Source: Falciphora oryzae (lineage: Eukaryota > Ascomycota > Sordariomycetes > Magnaporthales > Magnaporthaceae). From it: a stretch of DNA of 64,000 bases. Position numbers and translations under genes: made by a program. The DNA is taken from contig JNVV01000011.1 in assembly GCA_000733355.1 (NCBI GenBank), positions 114,679 through 178,678 on the forward strand, given 5' to 3'. The notes beneath the pieces were generated by a model. That model ran no database searches, was not told where the DNA came from, and worked only from the letters and a program-made list of their open reading frames with translations. Numbering within the stretch: the first letter of the stretch is position 1; the number at the start of each line of letters is the position of its first letter. Below are positions 32,174 through 41,445 of this stretch, one piece after another.

Positions 32174-34214
32174 CTATCCTCCTGTGGTGCTGCGTGTAAC
32201 GTACCATTTGGGATCAATGTTCTCAAGCTTCAGGTAAGGCGAAAGGTCGGCTTCCTCCTTCTTTCTCTCCCCCATCGTAAATCCCATGCCGAGCATCGCC
32301 CAACGATTCCCGGCCCAGTACTCGATCTTAAAGTCTTCGTAGCGCGGCGTCTCAATCACCTGCTGGTAGTGCAGCGACGACCCTGGCCAGATGGCGTTGA
32401 CGCGGCCCGTCTCGTTGTTCTTGTACCCTGTAGCATCGTTTGTCGTCAGACACGGTCCCTCCCCAACAATACCCAAACCCCTTTCTACTTACAGCTTCGA
32501 CAGTCGTCCGTGTACACGGTGTACTTGATCCACTCCTGCACGTGCCTGTTGAAGCTCTCGGTCACGTCGGCGCGCGGCGTCCAACTGCGAAGCCCCTCGT
32601 TCTGCATCTTGCGCACGATCTGCACCGCATAAAACCCGACCGACTGCAGCGGCCCGACGACGCTGCCGTTCTGGACCGGCCACGTCGGCCCCATGAAGGT
32701 GATGAAGTTTGGCAGGTCAGGCATGGCCAGGCCGAGGTACGACTCCGGGTAGCCGCCTTTGCCCGGCGCCCACCGGTCGCGGAGGTCCGCGCCGCTGCGG
32801 CCGACGACGGGGAACCGCGGCACGAAGCTGGTGTCGAACCCGGTCGCGCAGACGATGGCGTCGACGGGCCGCTCGACGCCGTCGGCGCCCACGACGCCGC
32901 CTTCGGTGCAGGAAACGACGGGCGTAAAATGCACGTCGACGTTGGGCCGCTGGATCGCCTCGAGGTAGGGGTCGGCCGGGTTGATGCGGCGGCAGCCAAA
33001 GCCGAATTTGGGCTTGAACCCCTGGATCAGGTGCTCGTTGCCGTTGAGGATCTGTTTGGTGCGCTCCGACATCGCCGCCTTGACGCCCTCCTGCGTCTCG
33101 GAGCCGCGGTGCTGGAACCCCCAGAGGCCGTTAATCTCGGCTTCGATCGACTTGGCGTGCGCCAACAGCGCCTCCGGATCTTTATGGAAATTAGCCCGCT
33201 CCTCGTCGCTATACATCTTGGACGGGTCGCCCGTGTTCCCGGCCATGATGGTGAACCAGACTCCAGTGCGCACGAAGATGTCGATGTGCTTCGTGTGTGG
33301 CTGCATCCCCGGCACTGTCTGCAGCGACGACGCCCCGGACCCGATCACGGCGACGCGCTCGTCCTTCCACTGCTCCTTGGTGTAGTCGTCGGGCCACTCC
33401 GCGGTATGGACCACACGGCCCTTGAACTTGTCCCGCAGCCCAGGGATGTCGGGCCACTTCCAGGCGTTCAGGATGCCCGTGGCGTGCAGCAGGAGGTCGC
33501 AGTGCTCCTCGAACTCGCGGGGCTCTTGGCCCGGCCGCTGCTGCCGAAGCTTGACCAGCCATTGACCCTTGTCCTGCTGCCAGTAGCACCCCGTCACCTC
33601 GGTGTGGAAGGTCATGTACTTGCGTAGGTCGAACGTCTTGCACACCAGGTCGAGATACGTCCAGATTTCCGGGGATTGCGAGAAGAATCTGGGCCAGTCA
33701 GGGTACTGGCAGGATCGCCGTCAATACAAGCTTCTCAACACCTCATGGCTAGGTAGGTCCCATTCGAACATGACGCCAGTGACATACCAAGGCAAACTGA
33801 TAGGTGTATGCGTGGCTCGGTACGTCGCACGCGGCGTACGGGTAGCGGTTCTCCAACCATGTGCCTAGGACACGCCCCACGAGGTTAATTCTCGGGAAAC
33901 GAATCAGTTGGCTGTACCTTCGCGGGCCGCCTCTGTCGTGCATGGCCACGTAGGGCTGAGGATTTACGGAACTCACCGCCGATATCTGCGTTCTTATCGT
34001 AGATGACATGCTCGACGTTCTGGCATTCCTTCTGGAGGAGGTACGCCATGAGGATGCCGGAAACCCCGGCGCCGATCGTCAGCACACGGATCTTGCGGTT
34101 CTGGGGGTCTCGCCAGGTCGTGTCCTGGGGGATGTAGTAGCCCTGAGCCCCCGGCGGGGTCGAGTAGAACTCGCGTGCGGCCGTGTGGCCGCCGTTGGAC
34201 TGTGAGGACGACAT
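32174..34214 (-). CDS. Baeyer-Villiger-type flavin monooxygenase (4 exons, 593 aa)
   Basis: Exons: 34214-33977, 33864-33788, 33705-32493 and 32427-32174, in phase. The first Rossmann loop [12 protein letters not shown] and the second [10 protein letters not shown] flank the fingerprint [12 protein letters not shown] (about residues 199-210), a perfect match to FxGxxxHxxxW(P/D). [29 protein letters not shown] and [13 protein letters not shown] are also typical of the cyclohexanone/cycloalkanone monooxygenase group. Expected reaction: O-insertion next to a ketone, or N-oxidation, with NADPH and FAD. The first ATG of the open frame (34355) is less likely than 34214 (AAA-ATG), where family similarity begins. 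It ends 275 nt from the FAD hydroxylase, tail-to-tail. Confidence 0.9.
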
Positions 34215-35065
34215 TTTGGTGGACTCGCTGGGATGAGCTTGCACTGTAGCCACATCCCTCCGAACGGTGGGAGGAGAGGTGTAAAGCCCATTTATGTATT
34301 CCCCTCCTTCATGTGTGACAGTGACACGGCCGGCTGCACTGCATACGGTCCTCATCCTTGTTTATCCGGCTCGTACCACCCCTGAGCGGCGGTTGGAGAA
34401 GTGCGCCCCTCCGCCAACCCCCACGTGCATGCATAACACAGTACGTCCCGCTCCCAGCAATTCGCCCTGGGGGTTTCTCCGGTGCGCGGGCGCTGAGCAC
34501 GTTCCTACCCCTTTCTTCATGGTTACCCCTCTTCTTATCATCATGCCAAGAGGCTACGGCGTCTGAACAGTTCGCCACATCGCGATGGAGACAGTTTCGA
34601 GGTGCTAGCCATATTTCCAGCCGTGGGAATAACGCCCGAGCAGCCCGCAATATCCTCAGATTGCAGCAATGCTTACCATTGACCCACTGATGAATACGAA
34701 AGCACCTATGTGCAGTTCAACTTTACCTGCTAACGGAGTCGAGCCCCTAGTACCCAACCGCAGCTACCGGACCAAAGGAAGCCACGTTTGCAGGAGCTAC
34801 CGCGGCCGTTGGTGATTTCTTGGGGGTGCGAGCGGAAAGAGGGCTCGATTTCCAAACTGAGGAATATCTCTGCTCACCATCTCGGCAATGATATACGAGG
34901 ACTTACCGCACTCGTTTCATGATGTTCATATTGCTACCAGGTACAGTAGGAAAAAAAAGGTAGACGTGGAGATATGACCAAGCGACCAGATTAGTAAACA
35001 GCGATAAGTTGACCAAGTGACCAGATTAGTAAACAGCGATAGATACAGTTGCCTTGAATAGCTGA
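34215..35065. other. Intergenic, no supportable gene
   Basis: Upstream of the BVMO gene. Near 34976-35040 the phrase GACCA-AG-GACCAGATTAGTAAACAGCGATA occurs twice in tandem (about 32-nt period). Nothing else is recognisable. Confidence 0.5.
34978..35041 (+). repeat. Two-copy direct repeat
   Basis: Two adjacent copies of a roughly 33-nt unit containing CCAGATTAGTAAACAGCGATA, just downstream of the HET gene stop. Confidence 0.75.
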
Positions 35066-37438
35066 TTACAAAAAGTCAAATTCCATCTCTTCCGCATCAT
35101 CAAAATATGCCGTCATATTCCGAACGCCTTTAAAGCAGCCGATCCGGCGCTTTCGCGTCCCATTTGACCCATCCACATCTGTTAGGAGAATTCCAAAGGC
35201 GATGTTAGAGCTCTTGCCTTCGTCGACCTCGTCCCTTTCACCACACATGATCAAGGCACACCCCAAGCGCAGAGGAGGCTTGCCGAGATCTTGGGCGGTA
35301 TCAAACTCGCCGCCCTTTCCCGTGTACTGGGAAAACTGCTTGTCTTCGGGCAGGCGAACGAAGTCGTCAAACAAGGCAGCGCCGACGCAATTCTCCAAAT
35401 GCGTGGGCACGTGTTCCACATCCAGCCGGTACTTGCGCGCTGCGTTGTCCCATATGTCGGTCTTGTAGCAGAACCCATGCTGGTGGCGGCCCTCCCAGCC
35501 GGAACCTTTCCGCGGAACGGCCAGCACGCTCTTCAGCGGACAGCGCAGCCGCAGAGCTTGCTTCCCCGCGACTCGCCCAAATGAGTCTGTCATGGGGCTC
35601 TCAACCACGTGGATATGATTAACAACCGTATACGTCTCTGCGAGGTATTTGGGGAGCAGCCGTAGCTCGCGGTACGCAAAGTTCTCGATCTTGCCGTCGA
35701 AGGACAGCCAGGACCAGGTTGGCAAGGCGGTAATCCTGCCTCTGTCGTAGCCTGGCCCGAACCGCGCGCGCTCTTCCACGCTCCGCTCGTGCATCTCCTC
35801 GGCGCTCCAAAGCAGATCGATGTGCAGCTTGTCAAGCCAAACGCCGGTGACGTAGGTGCCATTGCCCTCTCGATAGAACTCCTTGACGGCGTGGATGGCG
35901 AGGAGCTTGTCGTCCAGGACCGAGAGTTTTCTGGATGAGTAGTGCTCAGCAGCGGTCGGCCACATGTAGTTCAGGTAGTCCGGTGCTTTGCAAGGTCTAG
36001 TGCCGACGGTGCGAGTTATAACATGTGCATCCGGTGGGGACAGGAGGAACTTCAAGCCAACAGCGGTGATCCACTTGTCGGATGAAGGAACGCCACCTGA
36101 CCGTGAGCCGGCCTTGCATACCCAGTAGGGCTGGAAGCTGGAGAAGAAAAGGATTCGGGTAGATAGCATGGCCTCTTGCAGCGTCCACGCCCTTTGATGC
36201 AAGGGCTCCAGCTTTTCGACCGGGATTCTTTTCCCGTTGTCACTCTGGATTGTGTCCCAGGCGTCGATGAAGGCGTCATCTGAGCTGGACCATTGAGCCT
36301 CGAGCACCGTGCCGTCCGGCCCAGGGATCGGCGCCGAAAAGCAGGGTAAGTTCCTGCCAGGCTTCAAAAACCCATCTGCACAGCCCTCGGCGGCACTGGC
36401 GGCAATGGTAAGGCAGGCGGCGGCATAAATGGCCCCCATCTCTGCAATTTCGGCGGTGCGGTCATCGTCGTCGTCTTGGATGATGCACAGCGCGTCAACC
36501 CAAAGGTGGCGCACCTGAAGCCGTCGGCAGGTGGTGATCGCGTCTTGGATCGTTCGTGGGAGGAGAGAGACTTCGATCTCGCGCCGATGCCGGTCCATGT
36601 TCTCTTTGAGGGTCCGCAGCTGCTTGTGGTGGCCGGATCGCCCCAGCAGTAACTCAGCGCTATATAATCCGGCCTCTGGTCCAAGGGTTGTAATTCGACA
36701 ACTCTCACGTTGGGCAAGACGTCCGAAGCGAGAACATCAAGGACACGCCGAGGTGACTGGGAAGAAGTGGTTCTGGTGGTAAGGCACTGGTGGCTGGAGT
36801 TGCAGTGCTGAATCCAATCATGGATTGAATCAAACGTCGAGCCAGAAGCCGTGTCCCATAGTGGCAGGTGGCCAGGAAGAACCCTCGCGGCGGGTGTGTC
36901 TGTGGTATGCCACATTCTTTTTAGAACTATCACTAGCAGCTCGGTGGCGTGGCGTGAGTTAGTGATTACCATGAGCTGCCAATATCGAGAAGTTTGGGCG
37001 ATGGTCTGATGCGCGTCCTGGGCCAACAAGTTCGACCAGTGGCGGTTGTATGGGGTCTCGTCGGGTGTTTGCTGACGACCGCTCGATGTAGTTAAAGCGT
37101 AGAGCCACGGAGCCAACATCCAGCCAGCTGGGCATCAACTGAAACCAATAGGCCGTCTCTAGCAGCCATCGGGCGACGACATTGTTCCAGCTGCCAGGGC
37201 GTGACCCGCCACTCAGCATGCGCTCCAGCGAGTGACTGTTGGTGAGTATCTTGTCGAGATATGCTGAAACCGTTCGACATATAGGGCACGTCACTCCGCA
37301 CAGCGCCGTGCGCCTGCGTCTGTATTCGACGTAGTTTGTGACCGTTCCCGCCAGCGGGGCAGGCTGAGAGTCAGACACCAGGGCGCGTTTCCACGAGGAG
37401 AAGGTGCGCCTGCACTCTTTGCAAAGATCGCCTTCCAT
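35066..37438 (-). CDS. HET-domain protein, frame broken by a 1-nt shift (possible pseudogene)
   Basis: The gene reads from MEGDLCKEC at 37438 (an open frame extends back to 37642) with a Cys-rich N-terminus (CKECRR, CPICRT). It crosses a GT-AG intron of about 70 nt near 36984-36915 that joins ILAAH to DTPAAR, into the heterokaryon-incompatibility domain: PDYIALSYCWG, then KQLRTLKENM, SLLPRTIQDAI, HLWVDALCIIQDD and GAIYAAACLTIAA. Between SYCWG and HHKQL (36629-36644) the frame must shift by one base at a GGGG run; one more G would restore a normal W-G-R-S-G-H-H reading. Downstream the frame is open for 510 codons (QRAWTLQE, TWSWLSFDGK). HET proteins trigger cell death on non-self fusion. Either a recent null allele or a homopolymer sequencing error. 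Confidence 0.75.
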
Positions 37439-38673
37439 GGATAAGAGTGTCGTCGAGGAATAAGATGTGGGAAGAGTTGATCGCGGTAGTTCAAGCTCGA
37501 AGTGTGAGCTTTCATCAATGGAATTCCAATTTTTGATATGATTCCTCCCTTGCTTCGAAGACAGAGAACCAAAGAAAATTTGAAGGGAGCTGTGCCCATT
37601 TTTAACATTACTGATGCGGGCAAGTACCACTGCAACTGTCATTGGGCAACTGCACAGTCACGTGCAGTATAATTTTCCAGGGTGCCAAGAGCTGGGGAAC
37701 ATTTCAGCTAAGTAATTCGCCAGTGAGGAAGGTTTGTGGCTTGCAGGATTTGAACCAGGTGCTTGAAGTGCAAATTGAATCCCACGTGCAATCCCTCCCC
37801 CTAACTAGCGCTATTCTGTAAATGGACACGTAACAGCTCGATTTCTGCTAGCAGTGCGGAGTTGCGAAGGAATAGGCAGACTCGAGTCAATCTCGTTCTT
37901 GTTGTGACGTTCTCATCACCCCGAAGACTGTCTGCCCTAGCGCTACATTATTCCCATTTGCCACTGTTTGTCTCCACGACAACCACGTATAGAGAGTGAA
38001 GCTAAGAAATTCGTCGGAAAACGCGGGATATTTTTCTTTATACGCAGCCCCTCGACCCAGCCCAGCACAGATAGCCTGACAACAGGGCCGGCAACGTTCG
38101 GCACTGTGCACGGGTAGAAATATTTGTTTGTTCATTTTTATCATTTACACGACTCTCACCTAGAAGGAACCAGATGATCACCTCTCCGTTGATGCACCCA
38201 AGCGTCCAGATATTGGTCAACTGGGAGGTATTATAAGCCATGTACCAGTCTAGCGAGTTGCAAGTTGAGCGTAACCTTCCATTGCATAAACCCCTCCTTG
38301 GTGCCAGTTACATCTTGCTCGATATCCCGCACCCCAGACCACCACTTCATTTCTTAAGATTTCCACCATGTATTTCCCTTCCTGCCTCGGCCCCCCGGGC
38401 CCGATACCACGGTCCACCACGGAATGTCCGGGCTTTCCAACTAAGGTCAAAGCCCTGCCCCGGTGGGCCATCAGCCATGTGGGCCGAAGTGGCTAGCGTC
38501 CGACGCTCGGTTCTTATCCGTTTGCTTCCATATGAGTCACTCCGGGCACTCGACTTGAGGCGTCACCCCAGCCCACGGACAGCCGCAGGGCAGAACCCTA
38601 CGCCGCCGAGTGGGCCGGCCACACCCTATATCACCCTGCCGCCGCCATCCGCCGTCAACAAACAAAGCGATCA
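37439..38673. other. Intergenic, no supportable gene
   Basis: Between the HET gene and the tRNA pair. A T-arm-like GGTTCAAATCC on the minus strand near 37745-37760 does not fold into a tRNA. Only weak short frames otherwise. Confidence 0.5.
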
Positions 38674-38785
38674 TCCGATATGGTGTAGTGGCTAACATCC
38701 GGCACTCTCATGAGCAGGAGGTTTCCTTACGGTTCCCCCTTCCTGAGTCCCTGCCGAGCCCGGGGTTCGATTCCCCGTATCGGAG
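38674..38785 (+). tRNA. tRNA-Glu (anticodon CTC) with 40-nt intron
   Basis: The acceptor strands TCCGATA and TATCGGA pair fully. The D arm is GTGT...ACAT, and the T arm is CGGGG-TTCGATT-CCCCG. The anticodon stem CGGCA/TGCCG closes a loop C-T-CTC-A with anticodon CTC. The intron of about 40 nt follows position 37 (TGAGCAGG ... GAGTCC), the standard place. A and B boxes are intact. No T-run follows before the next tRNA 5 nt downstream. Confidence 0.93.
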
Positions 38786-38790
38786 CCATC

Positions 38791-38873
38791 GCCCGGTTAG
38801 CTCAATCGGTAGAGCGTGAGACTCTTAGACTCCGGTCATCTCAAGGTTGCGGGTTCGACCCCCGCATCGGGCT
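38791..38873 (+). tRNA. tRNA-Lys (anticodon CTT) with 10-nt intron
   Basis: Acceptor GCCCGGT pairs with ATCGGGC. The T arm is GCGGG-TTCGACC-CCCGC. The anticodon stem TGAGA/TCTCA closes the loop CT-CTT-A, interrupted after position 37 by GACTCCGGTC. A T8 run near 38909-38917 is a good RNA polymerase III terminator. Confidence 0.93.
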
Positions 38874-38907
38874 CAATTCCCGGTGCGCTTGCACAAGCAC
38901 ATCAACC

Positions 38908-38918
38908 TCTTTTTTTTC
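38908..38918 (+). terminator. Pol III T-run terminator after the tRNA pair
   Basis: Eight consecutive T about 35 nt after tRNA-Lys. It is the first T-run after tRNA-Glu as well, so it may end a joint transcript of both tRNAs. Confidence 0.7.
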
Positions 38919-39191
38919 CTTCCTTTTATCCCCCGACGGTTGTTGGCAGCAAAAAGAACGCGGTTTATTAGCCGCTTTTATCCGATTTAGCCCCGCATTT
39001 CCTTATGCTACCGGCGCTACGACGTCGAATTAACCTTATTTTTCCTTCATTTATTTTTACGCTGCAAATTTAACCCCCGTATCGAGTTAAACTCCCGGTA
39101 TGCTTTTAATGCTCTTTTACTTATGTTTATTTATCACCTTTATTTCCTGCTTTCTAGCTTGGCGTAGGATAAGTCACCGGATCCGAGACAC
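38919..39191. other. Intergenic spacer
   Basis: Space between the tRNA pair and the C2H2-like gene end. Nothing seen beyond T-rich stretches. Confidence 0.5.
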
Positions 39192-40922
39192 TCACGCCGC
39201 ACGGGGACTAGACGACCTCGATGAAGTGGCCGTGACATCTGCGAGTTTACCGCAAACCCCGCTAGGCATCGTCAAGATGGCGATCCGCTCCAAATGCGTC
39301 GCGACGTGTCTTTTGAGCTGTGATCCGGTTACGGCTATCGAGCTTGACTTGCTTCGGGCGGCCATCGCAGTTTCCCATTCGTCACAAAAGGGACAGTCTT
39401 TTGCCGTGAAGCTCGACTGAACAACTCGCCCAGCAACCTCAAAATCCTCACGCTCTTCTTCCGTGTGAACCTGATGCGTGTTGAGGTGTCTCCCGAATGC
39501 TTCCATAGAATCGAAAGGCGCAGAGTGGCAAATACTGCAGGTGAACTTGGATCTGTGTCGGGACAGCTCATGCTGGAACCAAGAGTTTCTGTCGGGGAAG
39601 AGAAGCTCGCCACAATCGTCGTCCTTGTGTGTGCAGACATAGGGTCTTATGTCGCCGTACGCGTGAAGTTTCCAGGCTTGGTGGTTGCGGAAAGCGCAGT
39701 ACTCAAAGCAAATCGGGCATTGGAATGCTTCCTGTGCCACTGCTAGATCCTCGAGGCGAGGGAGAGAAATTTGGCGCCAGGTCGATGCCAACATCGTCTG
39801 CGCTGTTGCGATCGACAAAGTATCGTCATCGCTCCCCACCACCATTGACCCTTCGCTTTCGGGCGACGGCATGCATCGTCCCTCTGCCCCAGACTGTGTC
39901 GGTTTGTGATCTCGGTAGTAGCCCTGCACCTGACGTCTCCTCGAATTTGCGTAAGCGAGACGGTGGATAAGCCACGTTGACTTGTCCCCTGAATTCTTGA
40001 GCTTGGGGGATTCACTCTCGACAAGTTCTGTCTCAAAGGCAGCCGGTACGATGGAAGGCGAAGCCATCAGAGCCTGGGTAAATCTATCGGGGGCTGACAC
40101 TTTGCGGACGAGGGCTCCTGCGCGAAAGAGGCCCTTCAACGAGCCGGAGATCTCTTCCAAAAGCAACTCGGAGTCCATCTCCTCGTCATCAAACTCATCT
40201 GGAGATGGCTTGGACAGAACAAACTCGAGAGACTCTTCCAATGCACCCTGAAAGTCTTCGAGGAGCCTGTGTAAGTGCCGCAAAACACCTCCAGCGGCGG
40301 AAAGACGGTGCTCGAGAGACATTCTTGACGATGGCTCTAGAATGGCGCCCCTGAAGACAGACATTTTGTCAGCTTGAATGCGGACTTTATCGGCGGGTTC
40401 CCTTCTTGTGGGAATGACTGACATGTTCCCAACCCACACACAAAACTGGTCCTGGATGTCGTTTATAGTGGCAGGGGTAATAGATCCTCGGCCCATTTCT
40501 GTAGAGATAGCGGATACAGCAGCTTCCAGGCAATACTTGATCGCGTCGCACCTGTGAGACACGCTCTCACAGTGACTATGTTCTCCGCGAGTATACTGGA
40601 TGAACGTCGGAGCCACGACTGAATCGACAGGACGGGGGTCTGCGGGTAAATTGGATCTCTGGCTTGGCTCACCAGGACCCTTTGTAGCTGGGTGGTCGGA
40701 GAGAGAAGTTGATGTCTGCGGCCCAGACCCATACCCCCCCGATGGTCTGGCCGTTTGAAGGAGGCATTCGTTCTCACGCCTACGCTTCTCTTCCTCCGCT
40801 CGCTTCTCAGCCGCATGCTTCTCTGCCGCTTTTTTTGCACGCTCAATCCATGCTGGGTCTTTACTAGTTTTCGCTATCCGGTCTGCGCGGCCGCTGTCCC
40901 TGCGGCCTGACTCTGACCCCAT
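39192..40922 (-). CDS. Fungal C2H2-like zinc-finger protein, acuF-type oxidoreductase annotation family (576 aa)
   Basis: A single exon. The N-terminus is highly charged with an Ala/Lys/Glu helix (KKAAEKHAAEKRAEEEKRRR, residues 30-49). A helical middle region (HRLSAAGGVLRHLHRLLEDFQ) precedes a Cys/His-rich block at about residues 415-545: FQCPICFEYC, RPYVCTHKDDDCGELL, WFQHELSRHRSKFTCSICH, GRHLNTH, DCPFCDEW and LKRHVATHLERIA. The spacing fits several C2H2-type fingers. Fungal databases carry this architecture under C2H2 finger with the misleading oxidoreductase acuF name; function is unknown. It is head-to-head with the DUF7580 gene, a neighbour arrangement seen with immunity-type genes, but the link is inference. 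Confidence 0.8.
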   Translation of the reverse strand: MGSESGRRDSGRADRIAKTSKDPAWIERAKKAAEKHAAEKRAEEEKRRRENECLLQTARPSGGYGSGPQTSTSLSDHPATKGPGEPSQRSNLPADPRPVDSVVAPTFIQYTRGEHSHCESVSHRCDAIKYCLEAAVSAISTEMGRGSITPATINDIQDQFCVWVGNMSVIPTRREPADKVRIQADKMSVFRGAILEPSSRMSLEHRLSAAGGVLRHLHRLLEDFQGALEESLEFVLSKPSPDEFDDEEMDSELLLEEISGSLKGLFRAGALVRKVSAPDRFTQALMASPSIVPAAFETELVESESPKLKNSGDKSTWLIHRLAYANSRRRQVQGYYRDHKPTQSGAEGRCMPSPESEGSMVVGSDDDTLSIATAQTMLASTWRQISLPRLEDLAVAQEAFQCPICFEYCAFRNHQAWKLHAYGDIRPYVCTHKDDDCGELLFPDRNSWFQHELSRHRSKFTCSICHSAPFDSMEAFGRHLNTHQVHTEEEREDFEVAGRVVQSSFTAKDCPFCDEWETAMAARSKSSSIAVTGSQLKRHVATHLERIAILTMPSGVCGKLADVTATSSRSSSPRAA

Positions 40923-41445
40923 CTGAAATCTCTACCCCTATGGGAATACCTGAATAAGTATTGACGCGTATCTCGGTTTGCGGGACTCGTGTATCGGGCA
41001 GGTATACGTTAAAATGTACTTATCACGTTTGATCATAAAGTCTGCGGGAAGGCAATGGCTTTGAGGGAACAACCATGGAAAATGAAATGGAGTGCTGGGA
41101 GAGATAGGTAATTCATGGATTTTGGGGAAGCGTGGTCGGCCATTTCTAGATGGACGAGGGCAGGCTAGCAACCATTCAAATGTTCCCTCTTTTCCCCGCC
41201 CCCGCCCCCGCCCCCTCGACGTGACCGGCGAACGAACCCCGCATTGCCTGACATCGTGACCCTACCTCGCAGTTCTGATTGGGTTGTGACAATTGCACAT
41301 TCGATGAAACACCCCGCACCTGATTGATCTTCACCCTCATCCCTCTGTTTAGGTTCTCCTTTCCTCCTTCCTTATCACTCAGTTCGTGTTATTTGTGGAG
41401 TGCCTGCTCTTCGCCACGCGTCGTTATTTGGTTAAGCACGACACA
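40923..41445. promoter_or_regulatory. Divergent promoter of the C2H2-like and DUF7580 genes
   Basis: A 0.5-kb shared upstream region. It holds GC-box-like CCCCGCCCCCGCCCCCGCCCC near 41198-41216 (three tandem CCCCCGC units) and a CT-rich stretch (41346-41380) just before the plus-strand gene. Confidence 0.5.

Noticed and set aside
37740..37810. T-arm-like GGTTCAAATCC on the minus strand as a tRNA
   Set aside because: Neither the T stem, anticodon stem nor acceptor stem pairs.
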